In this document: one piece after another, positions 1 to 11,781 of the stretch
How the letters are laid out: every line of letters begins with the position of its first letter
Numbering within the stretch: position 1 is the stretch's first letter
NCBI GenBank assembly: GCA_021780625.1
Contig: JAJXYI010000132.1
Location: 1 to 51,655 of the forward strand
Reading direction: 5' to 3'
Source: a bacterium
GTDB taxonomy: Bacteria > Verrucomicrobiota > Verrucomicrobiae > Opitutales > Opitutaceae
DNA: 51,655 nucleotides
Notes under the pieces: generated by a model
The model's database searches: none
The model's input: only the letters and a program-made list of their open reading frames with translations
What the model was told of the DNA's origin: nothing
Program-made: the position numbers and the translations under genes

Positions 1-1137
1 GGGAAGGGCTCGGCAGTCGAACACGAAGCCGCCGCCATGACCCGAGGAATCGACGGGGTATCCGCCGCGGTAGGAAAAGCTGCCGAGATGGACGGTGAGT
101 GGCACCGAGGAGGGGGACGGGGCGGTTGAGCGCAGGGCGGCGGAGGCGACCATGCGGTGGAGCGCGGCCTGGAGTTCGGGAAGCTTCACGGGCAGGTCGC
201 CCTCGGCGAGCAGGTGCTCGAGATTGCGGAGGGCGAAGGGCACGCTCTGGAGAAAGTGGGTCTTGTGCTCGTAATAACCGCGGTAGCCGTAAGCGCCCAT
301 GGCCTGGAGGATGCGGATGAGGGAGAAGCCGCGGTAAAAGATCTCGAAACCGCTGCGGTCGATGGGCGTGAGCGCACTGGCGGCGTCGAGATAGACCGCC
401 TTCACTTGGTCGCGAAAGGCGAAGGGAAGGTTGGCCTTGGCGTCGAGCAGGAGCGATGCGAGATCGTAGGGCAGCGCGCCCCGGCGTCCGCCCTGGTAAT
501 CGATGAACCACGGGCGCCCGTCGCGGACCATGATGTTGCGCGACTGGAAATCCCGGAAGAGGAAGAAGTCGGAAGGCGCCTGGAGGAGGAAGGAGCAGAG
601 GGCGTCGAAATCGTTTTCGAGGCGCTGTTCGTGAAAAGGGACCCTCGCGAGCTTGAGGAAGTAGTACTTGAAGTAGTTGAGATCCCATGACATCGAGCGG
701 CGGTCGAAAGCCGTGTGGGGATAACAGACGGAGGTATCGAGTCCCTGGATGCCGAGGATCTGGAGGCGGGCCAGATCGCGGGCAGCCTGTTCGTAGAGGG
801 AGGCGACGGTGGGCGGAATCTCGGGGGACTCTCCGCGTTCGCGCTGCAGGAGGTCGAAGAGGGTGGTGTCGCCGAGATCCTCCTCAAGATAGCAGCCGGC
901 CGCGAGATCCTCGCCATAGATATCGGGAACGGGGAAGCCGCCGGCTCGGAAGTGTCGGGAAAAGGCGAGGAAGGCGCGGTTTTCCTCGGCGTCCACATGT
1001 TCGACGCCGACCGCGGATACGCCGGCGCCGACGAGCCGGTAGAGCTTCCTGTCGGAGCCGTGGGCGCGCAGCTCGACGATGTCGGAGGGCGGGGAACCGA
1101 ATCGTTCGAGAAAGAGGGCGTTCAGGCGATCGTGCAT
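1..1137 (-). CDS. Phosphotransferase with RapZ-like C-terminal domain (3'-truncated by window edge)
   Basis: Reading frame open from an ATG at 1137 down to base 1 (379 codons, no stop), so the C-terminus lies outside the window. Residues 1 to about 315 are an aminoglycoside-phosphotransferase/choline-kinase-type fold: a nucleotide-binding stretch GSDRKLYRL near residue 27, a Brenner-type motif FRDFQSRN at 194-201 (the usual His is Arg here), and a metal-binding FIDYQG at 211-216. After a Ser/Pro-rich linker, residues from about 347 (HLGSFSYRGGYP, then HGGGFVFDCRALP) match the start of the RapZ C-terminal domain, which in enterobacteria binds a small RNA and glucosamine-6-phosphate. Proteins with this fusion are annotated as sugar or cell-wall amino-sugar kinases (AmgK-like). 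A role in amino-sugar phosphorylation or sensing is inferred; the substrate cannot be read from the sequence. It is the last gene seen in the leftward cluster. Confidence 0.85.
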   Translation of the reverse strand, partial: MHDRLNALFLERFGSPPSDIVELRAHGSDRKLYRLVGAGVSAVGVEHVDAEENRAFLAFSRHFRAGGFPVPDIYGEDLAAGCYLEEDLGDTTLFDLLQRERGESPEIPPTVASLYEQAARDLARLQILGIQGLDTSVCYPHTAFDRRSMSWDLNYFKYYFLKLARVPFHEQRLENDFDALCSFLLQAPSDFFLFRDFQSRNIMVRDGRPWFIDYQGGRRGALPYDLASLLLDAKANLPFAFRDQVKAVYLDAASALTPIDRSGFEIFYRGFSLIRILQAMGAYGYRGYYEHKTHFLQSVPFALRNLEHLLAEGDLPVKLPELQAALHRMVASAALRSTAPSPSSVPLTVHLGSFSYRGGYPVDSSGHGGGFVFDCRALP

Positions 1138-1678
1138 GGTGCTGCGGAGCGAAGCCGTAGCCGGGAAAGGACGGGAATCCGACAAAAAAGAACGTGGTTC
1201 CGGAGGCGTGCGACGCCGCAGAGGGTGGGAGGACGGGGGGCACCGGACTGCGGAGGCTCAGTCCCGGGCGAGGGGGGCGCGATCGCAGGATTCGGAACAC
1301 TCGTCCGCCTGGTCCGCGCCTTCGGGCTGGTGGGCGACGCTGCAATGGTAGAGCAGGACGTAGAGCGCTCGAAGCGTCTCGGCGCAGGAGGATCCGGGCT
1401 CTGGGACAGGCACGGGGCGCGCAGCCTCCGGACGCGCGGCGGGCGCCAAACCCTCTGGGATGTGACTGGGCATGGCGGTCTGAGAGCAGGAGCCGTGCGT
1501 CGCGGCCGGGAACTTCTCGAAAAGGTCGCGGCGCACCGGGTTGCATCCGAAAATTCCCCACTGCCGGCCACGACGGCTTCGCGGTGCGAGTCGCGCAACC
1601 GGGAATACGCCGTCTCGGAAATGGGACGTTCTCGTGCGAGTCCGCGGTGGGCTGCGGGTGTCCGGGGCGCCCGCGGAC
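1138..1678. other. Sparse 541-bp interval between the response regulator and the phosphotransferase
   Basis: Holds one possible small minus-strand gene (1258-1536) and a perfect 10-bp inverted repeat next to the response-regulator stop. The 120 bases just before the phosphotransferase ATG contain a short T-run on the minus strand (opposite 1184-1189) but no stem that would make it a convincing terminator. Long plus-strand frames across this interval are Arg/Gly-rich shadows. Confidence 0.5.
1258..1536 (-). CDS. Possible small Cys-containing protein, 92 aa, function unknown
   Basis: Frame from a GTG at 1536 to TGA at 1258. Its third codon positions are dominated by G and C, as in the real genes around it, and its composition is balanced, unlike the Arg-rich shadow frames. 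The second half contains a hydrophobic patch LRALYVLLYHC (about residues 56-66) followed by an acidic, cysteine-bearing segment (ADECSESC). I do not recognise a family. It lies in the same direction as the flanking genes. The start is uncertain: there is no ATG in frame and no Shine-Dalgarno sequence. It could be a chance frame. Confidence 0.4.
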   Translation of the reverse strand: MRRDLFEKFPAATHGSCSQTAMPSHIPEGLAPAARPEAARPVPVPEPGSSCAETLRALYVLLYHCSVAHQPEGADQADECSESCDRAPLARD

Positions 1679-1680
1679 TC
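1638..1680. repeat. 10-bp perfect inverted repeat at the response-regulator stop
   Basis: GAGTCCGCGG at 1638-1647 pairs with CCGCGGACTC at 1671-1680, leaving a 23-nt G-rich loop. It overlaps the stop codon of the response regulator (1679-1681). It could act as a terminator-like or RNA-stabilising hairpin at the end of the kinase-regulator operon, but no U-run follows on the minus strand. Confidence 0.4.
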
Positions 1681-2313
1681 AGGACGGCTTAATGGGATGG
1701 TCCTTTGCGATGTCCTCGAGATTCAGTCCATAGAGCTGCCTGGCGCAGGCGGGACAGATGCTGTGGGTGAAGCTGGCTTCGGAATGTGCGGCAATGAAGG
1801 ATTCGAGTGAATTCCAAGAGCCCATCTCGTCGCGGATATTTTTGCAGTTTGCGCAGATGGGCAGGAGGCCGGAGAGCTGTTTGACCTTCAGGAGCGCCGA
1901 TTCGAGGTCGACGCGCAGGGCGCGTTCGGCGGCGAGGGCCTGGCGGAGGGAGAGATGGGTCCGGGTGCGGACGAGGAGTTCCTGGGCGTGGAAGGGTTTG
2001 ATGATGTAATCGACGCCGCCGCACTCGAAACCCTCGATCACGGAGCCGATATCGGACACGGCGGTCAGGAAGATGACGGGGATATCGGCGGTCCGGGGAT
2101 CGGCCTTGAGAAGACGGCAGGATTGGTAGCCATCCATCTTCGGCATCATGACGTCCATGAGGATGAGCTCGGGAGATTCGGCCGCGGCGAGATCGACGGC
2201 CTCGCGTCCGTTTGAAGCGACGAGGAGGTCGTAGGCGGAGCCGAGGATGCCATACACAAACTCGACATTGGCGGCGGTGTCGTCCGCGAGGAGGATGACG
2301 GGTTTGGGCGGAC

Positions 2314-2317
<4 letters not shown>
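1679..2317 (-). CDS. Response regulator with C-terminal four-cysteine tail
   Basis: 212 aa. Residues 5-122 are a receiver (REC) domain: acidic pair D12/D13, phospho-acceptor D55 in LILMDVMMP, T85 region and K107 in IIKPF. There is no DNA-binding or enzymatic output domain. After a short coiled-coil-like segment (about 124-148) comes a tail of about 45 residues with C155-x2-C158 (PICANCKNIRD) and C188-x2-C191 (ICPACARQLYG), a CxxC...CxxC layout that could bind zinc. The same kind of tail (CxxCKxIRD, a Gly-Trp pair, then H-S-E and CPxC) recurs on REC and PAS proteins of many bacteria, but I know of no assigned function. The ATG overlaps the TGA of the upstream hybrid kinase (ATGA at 2314-2317), so the two are translationally coupled and this is its likely partner. 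Confidence 0.88.
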
Positions 2318-6030
<3,713 letters not shown>

Positions 6031-6172
6031 GCGAGAAAGGCGAAGAATGGGAGACTGGGGTATCCCTGCCTGGGGAGCCTCGGAGGGGATTGACTGACGG
6101 ATCGGACAAAGACGGCCGGGAGGCTTGGGGATGAGCGGTCGCGGCCGACTGGAGAGGCTGGGCGAAGGGGCC

Positions 6173-7513
6173 CTAGAAGCCGCCCGGGCGGCCGCCGCGC
6201 ATGCCGCCCATCTGACGGGCGAGTTTCTTCATGTTTCCGCCCTTCATCATCTTCATCATCTTCTGCATTTGTTGGAACTGCTTGATGAGTTGATTGACCT
6301 CGACGACCTTGACGCCGGCGCCCTTGGCGATGCGAAGGCGGCGGTTTCCATTGAGGACTTCGGGCTTGCGGCGCTCCTGAAAGGTCATCGACAGGATGAT
6401 GGCCTCGGTGCGAGCCATCGATTTTTCGGCGTCGGCGTCTATCTTTACGCCGTTCATGCCGGGGAGCATGCCGAGGATGCTTTCCATCGAGCCGAGCTTC
6501 TTGATCTGTCGCATCTGGTCGAGGAAGTCCTCGAGATTGAAGTCGGCCTTGCGGAGTTTTTCCGCCATGCGTTCGGCCTCTTTCTCGTCGATGGCCTCCT
6601 GGGCCTTTTCGACGAGGGAGACGACGTCGCCCATGCCTAGGATGCGCGAGGCGAGGCGCTCGGGATAGAAGGTGTCGAAATCGGCGACTTTTTCGCCGGT
6701 GCCGATGAATTTGATTGGGACGCCGGTGATGCTCTTGATCGAAAGGGCGGCGCCGCCTCGGGCGTCGCCGTCGAGCTTGGTGAGGACGAGGCCGGTCAGG
6801 CTGAGTGCCTCGTGGAAGGTCTTGGCGACGTTGACGGCCTCCTGGCCGAGCGCGCCGTCGACGACGAGGAGGACCTCGTCGGGTTGGACGGTGGCGCGCA
6901 GGCGTTTGACCTCCTCGATCAGATCGTGGTCGATCTGAAGTCGGCCGGCGGTGTCGAAGATGATGCAGTCGGCGTTGGACTGTCTGGACTGTGCGAGTGC
7001 GGCGGCGCCGATGGCGGGGACATCGCGGCTGGAGCGGTCGCAGTAGAACTCGAGTTCCTCCTGCTTGGAGAGGATCTCGAGCTGGTCGATGGCGGCGGGG
7101 CGGTAGATGTCGCAGGCTGCGAGCAGGGGCCGGTAGCCCTTTTTCTTGAGGACGCGCCCGAGTTTCGCGGAAGACGTGGTTTTGCCGGAGCCATGCAGAC
7201 CGACCATCATGATCTTGAGCGGTCGAGCAGGGGAGAGGTCGGTGGTGCCCTCGCCGAGGAGCTTCACGAGCTCGTCGTGGATGATCTTGACGATCTGCTG
7301 GCCGGGCGTGACGCCCTTGAGGACGTCCTGGCCGACGCATTGGAGCTGGACGCGTTCGACGAATTCGCGGGCGACCTTGAAGTGGACGTCGGCGGACAAC
7401 AGGGCGGCGCGGACCTCCTTGAGGGCCTCCGCCATGTTTTCCTCGGTCAGCCTGCCGACGCCGCGGAGGTTTCGGAGAGCGGAGGAGAGCTTTTCGGTGA
7501 GCGATTCGAACAT
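6173..7513 (-). CDS. ffh: Signal recognition particle protein Ffh
   Basis: 446 aa, normal Ffh length. This GTPase binds signal sequences of nascent membrane proteins and SRP RNA and delivers ribosomes to FtsY. Order of parts: N-domain four-helix bundle (1-about 90), G-domain with P-loop GLHGSGKT at 105-112, DTAGRL (G3) near 190, [10 protein letters not shown] (G4 and adjoining) near 245, and a Met-rich M-domain whose C-terminus has the repeated Met/Lys/Gly run ([10 protein letters not shown]). The start [10 protein letters not shown] at 7513 was chosen over an in-frame start 14 codons upstream, because family members begin with this sequence. No SRP RNA gene was found next to it. There is no Shine-Dalgarno sequence upstream. 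Confidence 0.97.
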   Translation of the reverse strand: MFESLTEKLSSALRNLRGVGRLTEENMAEALKEVRAALLSADVHFKVAREFVERVQLQCVGQDVLKGVTPGQQIVKIIHDELVKLLGEGTTDLSPARPLKIMMVGLHGSGKTTSSAKLGRVLKKKGYRPLLAACDIYRPAAIDQLEILSKQEELEFYCDRSSRDVPAIGAAALAQSRQSNADCIIFDTAGRLQIDHDLIEEVKRLRATVQPDEVLLVVDGALGQEAVNVAKTFHEALSLTGLVLTKLDGDARGGAALSIKSITGVPIKFIGTGEKVADFDTFYPERLASRILGMGDVVSLVEKAQEAIDEKEAERMAEKLRKADFNLEDFLDQMRQIKKLGSMESILGMLPGMNGVKIDADAEKSMARTEAIILSMTFQERRKPEVLNGNRRLRIAKGAGVKVVEVNQLIKQFQQMQKMMKMMKGGNMKKLARQMGGMRGGRPGGF

Positions 7514-7622
7514 GGGCGAGCCGTTGAGATGGGAAGGAAAGGCGCCGGGAGGCAATGCTGGAAAACGCTCGCGGCATCCGTGGCGGTTTGGATGGACCGG
7601 CGAAGTCCGGGGGGCGGCGGCT

Positions 7623-8363
7623 TCAGGCCTCGGCCTTGGACCGATTCTTGATCAGATCGAGCACCATCTTCACTTCGTTCTCGAAGGCGTTGAAGCCAAG
7701 GTCGACGGCGGCGCGGGTCTTTTCGTCGAGGGGCTGGGCGAGGAGGGCTTCGATGTCGCTGAGCACGCGTGCGAGTCCGGCCGTTCCGAGGGTGAGGGCG
7801 GTGCCGCGGAAGCCGTTGACGGAGATGGCGAGCTGGTTGCAGTCGCGGACGGAGTCGCAGGTCCGGGCGAAGGCAAGCCAGTTGCGCAGCTCGTCGAGAA
7901 AAGTGCGGAGCAATTTGTTGTAGGCGCCCGAGTCGAGGCCGAGGCGTTCGCACACGATGGACGAATCCTCGAGCGATTCCTGGGCGGCCAGCTCGGATTC
8001 GGCGAGACGGATCTTCTCGAGAATCAGGTTACGGACGTAGGGCTTCACGATGTAGTGGAGCACGCCGAGCTGCACGGCACGTTGGACCTTGGAGCGATCG
8101 CTGAGCGCGGTGCAGAGGATCACGCGCATCGACTTCAGATTCTCGTCCTGCCGGATCTTTTCCACGAGGGACAAGCCGTCGAGCTTGGGCATCATGACAT
8201 CGAGGATACACAGATCGATGCGTCCGGAGGCGGTGTCGCGGAGGATGCGCAGGGCTTCTTCGCCGTCTGAAGCCTCGAGGATTGTGTGCCGGTGCTCGGT
8301 CTCGATGAAAAGCCGCATGAGATCGCGGGAGATCTTGTCGTCTTCGGCGATGAGGATGCGCAT
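7623..8363 (-). CDS. Response regulator with degenerate HPt-like C-terminal domain
   Basis: 246 aa. Residues 1-120 form a canonical receiver: acidic D8/D9, phospho-acceptor D55 (LCILDVMMP), T85 region and K107 (YIVKPY). Residues about 125-240 are all-helical. A segment at 182-193 ([12 protein letters not shown]) resembles the HPt core helix, whose consensus is roughly A-H-x-L-K-G-S-x-x-x-L-G, but the phosphorylated His is replaced by Asn183. The later [12 protein letters not shown] also fits HPt (L..L...E). It is therefore probably not a phosphotransfer protein but may bind or block a kinase or receiver domain. This is inference from motif shape. The gene stands alone, 109 bp upstream of the ffh start, on the same strand, and could be transcribed with it. 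Confidence 0.85.
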   Translation of the reverse strand: MRILIAEDDKISRDLMRLFIETEHRHTILEASDGEEALRILRDTASGRIDLCILDVMMPKLDGLSLVEKIRQDENLKSMRVILCTALSDRSKVQRAVQLGVLHYIVKPYVRNLILEKIRLAESELAAQESLEDSSIVCERLGLDSGAYNKLLRTFLDELRNWLAFARTCDSVRDCNQLAISVNGFRGTALTLGTAGLARVLSDIEALLAQPLDEKTRAAVDLGFNAFENEVKMVLDLIKNRSKAEA

Positions 8364-8653
8364 GACCGTTGAACATAAAAATGCGACCCTCCGCGGGCTA
8401 GTGCTATTCGCAGCGTAATGCTACCCAGCCTGGATCGAGTCCCTCCGATGAGTGGCGGAGATCGCCGCCTTTACAACGGGGCCAGGCCGGTGAACGCCGG
8501 CATCCCATTATTGGGAAGGCGCGTCCCGCTCTCGCAAAAACGCAACGGCAGACGCCTGTCGATTGAATCGCTTTAGTTGCTGAAAATAAATGTGTTGGGG
8601 TCTTTCCGTTCTCCTGGCACAATACCTGCGATACGACGGAAGTATCCCGCACC
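8364..8653. other. 290-bp divergent intergenic region
   Basis: Lies between the leftward response regulator and the rightward permease, so it must hold promoters for both. It contains two small perfect hairpins (GCCGG/CCGGC around 8486-8501 and TCCCA-TTAT-TGGGA at 8503-8516) and an AT-richer stretch at 8569-8600 just before the sigma-54-like site. No known riboswitch class was recognised. A minus-strand frame across it (8404-8667) lacks the codon pattern of the neighbours. Confidence 0.5.
8615..8630 (+). promoter_or_regulatory. Sigma-54-like (-24/-12) promoter candidate before the orphan permease
   Basis: TGGCAC at 8615-8620, five bases, then CTGC at 8626-8629 matches the sigma-54 layout TGGCAC-N5-TTGC with one mismatch; the GG and GC pairs are correctly spaced. 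The predicted transcription start would be about 12 bases downstream, near 8640, and the ATG is at 8654. A weaker sigma-70 reading also exists (TTGGGG near 8595, ACAATA at 8619). Untested. Confidence 0.35.
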
Positions 8654-11080
8654 ATGCTTTCCGACATTCGTTACGCGTTTCGTTCGCTCGGCAGAACTCC
8701 AGGGTTCACCGCGGTGGTTGTGTTGTCCTTTGCCCTTGGCATAGCGGCGACCTCCACGGTGGTTTGCTGGATGGGCAACCTCTTGCTGGACCCGATTCCG
8801 GGCTCGGTCGACCAGGGGGAGTTGGTGATTCTCAAATCGAACAACGGCGGTGGAAACATCTCGGTGCTCGACGCGCGAGACTTTGCGGCGCTCGGCGAGG
8901 TGTTTGCGGGCGGCGAGGTGTCGCAGATAGGTCCGGTGTACATGGAGGGTCAGCACCATGCCGACTGGATTTACGCGCAGGTTGTTTCGCCGAACTTTTT
9001 CGACCTGCTTGGCGTGAAGCCCATTCTTGGCCGTGGGTTCCTGCCGGGCGAGGGGGTGGCATTTGGCGACGGTCCGGTCGTGGTCATCAGCGAGGCCTTG
9101 TGGCGTCGCAGGTTCGATGCCTCTGGTTCGGTCATTGGACGCAAGATCGAGATCAACCGCCACCCCGTCACGATCATCGGCGTCGCACCGGCCGGGTTTG
9201 TGGGGTCGATGACCGGGGTGTCGTTCGACTGTTGGGCGCCGCTGGGGCAATGCGGGACGTTCTTCAACTACGACCGCAGCTACCTCGATTGGCGGGGATC
9301 GAGGGCATTTCACAATCTCTTCCGCTTGAAACCGGGCGTCACGATCGCCCAGGCGCAGGCCGCCGTGAATGCCGTGAATGCGCGCCTCGATCGGGAGTAC
9401 CCGCGGAGCAATCAGGGCGCCGAGCACCAGGTGCTGGCCCTGGCGGATGCGCCGTATGGCGCCCAGTGGATACTCCTGCCCGCCCTTCGGCTCATGCTTT
9501 GCGTGAGCGCGCTGGTTCTGCTCATCGTCTGCTCCAACGTCGCCAACCTCCTTCTTTCGCGAGCCGTGCGCCGCAGCAAGGAGACGGCCATACGCCTTGC
9601 GACCGGTGCCTCGCGGCTGCAGGTCGTGCGGCTCTTCGTTGTCGAGAGTCTCATCCTCGCGTTGCTGGGTGGGTGCGGCGGTCTGCTCCTGACTTTTTGG
9701 ACGGTCGGTCTCCTGGGAGCATTGATTCCGGGAACGGACCTACCGGCCAACCTCCTGAATTTCGGCATCAATCCGGTGACGGTGCTATTCATCGCCGGCC
9801 TCTCGATCTTCGTCGGAGTCGGCGTGGGCTTGGTGCCCGCGTTTCAGTTTTCGGCGCGGGATGTCGGCGCCGCGATCAAGGATGGCGGGAGATCCTCCGT
9901 CGGAGCGGCGCACCACCGTGTGCGCAAGGCGCTCGTGATGGCGGAGGTCGCGCTATCGATCGTCCTGCTGGTCTGTGCGGCCCTTTGCATTAAGGGCATG
10001 CGCAAGGCCGCGACGATCAGCCCTGGATTCAATCCGGACGGGGTGCTGCTCGGCTCGTTGAACCTCGGCAGCTACGGTTACAGCGAGGCGCAAGGAAAGG
10101 TTTTCTACGATCGTCTGCTTGGGTCGCTGGAGAAGGTCCCCGGCGTCAAAGCGGCGTCGCTTGCGAGCTTCTATCCCCTCGGTTTTTCGGGATGCAAGGG
10201 CACCGACGCCAGTGTCAGCGGACGGGCGCGTCCGGTCGGCGAGGATCCCACCTGCGAGCGTACGCTGGTGTCGCCCCATTTCTTTGACACGCTGGGCATG
10301 ACACTGGTCGAGGGTCGGGATTTTAACGACTCCGACGATGCGTCGTCCCCGCGGGTCGTGATTATCAACCAGGCGCTCGCGAGGCGATTCTGGCCGGGGC
10401 AGGATCCGCTGGGCCGGGTGCTGCGGAGTCAGGGCGCCGACCGCACCGTGGTGGGGGTGGTGCGGAACATAGCCTACTACCACCTTGGCGAGGCGCCGAG
10501 GGTGCATCTCTATTTTCCCTACCGGCAGGGCGTGCCGGAGCTGGATTTGGGTGTGTCGCTGCGCACGGGGGGCGATCCGCTTCGCTACGCGGCGGCTCTG
10601 CGCAAGGCGGTGACAGATATCGATCCACGGGTTGACGTGCGCCAGATCACCACGCTCAGGGAGTACGCAATGGCGGCGACCTACGGCTCGCGGGTGGCGT
10701 CCTTCATGCTCACGCTGATGGGCGTGGTTGCGCTGGTCCTGGCGGCGATGGGCATCTACGCGGTGATGGCCTACGCCGTGAGCCAGCGGATATCGGAGTT
10801 TGGGATACGCATGGCGCTGGGGGCGGGGCGGCGCGACATCGTGCGGCTGGTGCTGGGGCAGGGCATCGCAGTGGTCGGCGCCGGGATTGCCATCGGTTTG
10901 GTGGCCGCCCTGCTGGTCACGCGGCTGCTGTCGGGGTTCCTGTACGGGGTGAGTCCCTTTGATGTGCCGACCTTCGCGGGGGTGGTTGTATTGCTGGCGA
11001 TCGTCGCTCTCGTGGCATGCGTGTTCCCGGCACTTCGGGCGACGCGGGTGGACCCGGTGCAGGCGCTTCGGACGGACTAG
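8654..11080 (+). CDS. Orphan ABC-type permease of the FtsX/MacB (ADOP) family
   Basis: 808 aa, typical of the 'acidobacterial duplicated orphan permease' group: two MacB-like periplasmic core plus FtsX halves in one chain. The N-terminus DIRYAFRSLGRTPGFTAVVVLSFALGI is the family signature leading into the first membrane helix (about 19-41). A periplasmic domain covers about 45-270, three helices fall near 280-300, 332-355 and 374-398, and a fourth (VALSIVLLVCAALC) near 435-450. A second periplasmic domain covers about 460-665, and three helices lie in the last 150 residues, ending with the common DPVQALRTD tail. No ATPase gene is adjacent, as is usual for this group. The substrate is unknown. 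It stands alone on the plus strand with a sigma-54-like site 24 bases upstream of the start. Confidence 0.92.
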   Translation: MLSDIRYAFRSLGRTPGFTAVVVLSFALGIAATSTVVCWMGNLLLDPIPGSVDQGELVILKSNNGGGNISVLDARDFAALGEVFAGGEVSQIGPVYMEGQHHADWIYAQVVSPNFFDLLGVKPILGRGFLPGEGVAFGDGPVVVISEALWRRRFDASGSVIGRKIEINRHPVTIIGVAPAGFVGSMTGVSFDCWAPLGQCGTFFNYDRSYLDWRGSRAFHNLFRLKPGVTIAQAQAAVNAVNARLDREYPRSNQGAEHQVLALADAPYGAQWILLPALRLMLCVSALVLLIVCSNVANLLLSRAVRRSKETAIRLATGASRLQVVRLFVVESLILALLGGCGGLLLTFWTVGLLGALIPGTDLPANLLNFGINPVTVLFIAGLSIFVGVGVGLVPAFQFSARDVGAAIKDGGRSSVGAAHHRVRKALVMAEVALSIVLLVCAALCIKGMRKAATISPGFNPDGVLLGSLNLGSYGYSEAQGKVFYDRLLGSLEKVPGVKAASLASFYPLGFSGCKGTDASVSGRARPVGEDPTCERTLVSPHFFDTLGMTLVEGRDFNDSDDASSPRVVIINQALARRFWPGQDPLGRVLRSQGADRTVVGVVRNIAYYHLGEAPRVHLYFPYRQGVPELDLGVSLRTGGDPLRYAAALRKAVTDIDPRVDVRQITTLREYAMAATYGSRVASFMLTLMGVVALVLAAMGIYAVMAYAVSQRISEFGIRMALGAGRRDIVRLVLGQGIAVVGAGIAIGLVAALLVTRLLSGFLYGVSPFDVPTFAGVVVLLAIVALVACVFPALRATRVDPVQALRTD

Positions 11081-11098
11081 ACCGTGGTTGGGAGGGGG

Positions 11099-11120
11099 GC
11101 CGAGATCGGCGGGTTCTTTT
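11099..11120 (+). terminator. Weak terminator-like hairpin after the permease
   Basis: GCCG-AGAT-CGGC at 11099-11110 is followed by GGGTTCTTTT. The stem is only 4 bp (5 bp with a 2-nt loop), so this is a marginal intrinsic-terminator candidate. Confidence 0.2.
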
Positions 11121-11213
11121 CCGTGATTCCTGCCGGGAATGCGCCGTTATTGTGGAGGCGGCCCAATTTCGGTCTGGTCAAGTCACTGGCTTTCCGACTA
11201 AACCCGCGCACCT

Positions 11214-11702
11214 ATGAACCCTGTTCTGAAGCTGTTGATCGAAGGCGAGCATCTGACCACTGCCCAAATGGCGCAGGTGTCGGGCTTGTCGGAGGCTGAA
11301 ATCAACGGGCAACTGGAACAGTTGAAGAAAGAGAAAATCTTCCTCGGCTGGCGTCCGGTGCTCGATCTGTCCCGTGAAGCCGCAGCAGCAGCCGCAGTCA
11401 GGGCTGTGATCGAGGTGAAGATCACGCCGGAGCGCGGGGGCGGGTTCAACCGCATGGCCGACAGGATCAGCCGCTTCGACGAGGTGGAATCCTGCTACCT
11501 GATGTCGGGGGCCTACGACCTGCTCATTTTCGTCACCGGACCGAGCCTGCAGAAGGTTGCGAGCTTCGTGTCCGAGAAGCTGTCCTCGCTCGAGGGCGTG
11601 CTGTCGACCAGCACGCATTTCATGCTTCGTTCCTACAAAGAGGGCGGCTACCTGCTCGATCTCCCTTCGGAGGAGAATGGCCGGCTCAAGATCGTTCCCT
11701 GA
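11214..11702 (+). CDS. Lrp/AsnC-family transcriptional regulator
   Basis: 162 aa. An N-terminal winged helix-turn-helix (about 1-50, HLTTAQMAQVSGLSEAEINGQLEQL) is followed by a RAM/AsnC ligand-binding domain (about 60-150) with the beta-alpha-beta-beta-alpha-beta pattern and the motif ESCYLMSGAYDLLIFV, where family members carry the conserved V-x-x-x-x-x-G-x-x-D. Such proteins form dimers or octamers and usually sense an amino acid. It sits 79 bp upstream of an aminotransferase on the same strand, so it probably controls that gene in response to an amino acid. The start ATG at 11214 has no Shine-Dalgarno sequence. Confidence 0.92.
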   Translation: MNPVLKLLIEGEHLTTAQMAQVSGLSEAEINGQLEQLKKEKIFLGWRPVLDLSREAAAAAAVRAVIEVKITPERGGGFNRMADRISRFDEVESCYLMSGAYDLLIFVTGPSLQKVASFVSEKLSSLEGVLSTSTHFMLRSYKEGGYLLDLPSEENGRLKIVP

Positions 11703-11781
11703 CGCAACCCAGGCCAGGGCCCCGACGGCCCCTGCACGATGAACGCAGGGGCGGGGGCCGAGCCGCACGCGCCCCACACCC

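Noticed and set aside
157..1692. Plus-strand frames of 177 and 325 aa opposite the phosphotransferase
   Set aside because: The minus strand here carries a continuous phosphotransferase-RapZ reading frame to the window edge; the plus-strand frames have no motif.
6031..7622. SRP RNA (ffs) next to ffh
   Set aside because: Neither flanking gap holds the conserved GGUCAGG...GGAAGCAGC core.
8404..8667. 87-aa minus-strand frame in the divergent intergenic region
   Set aside because: It overlaps the permease start and the sigma-54-like site, and its composition is unlike the neighbouring genes.
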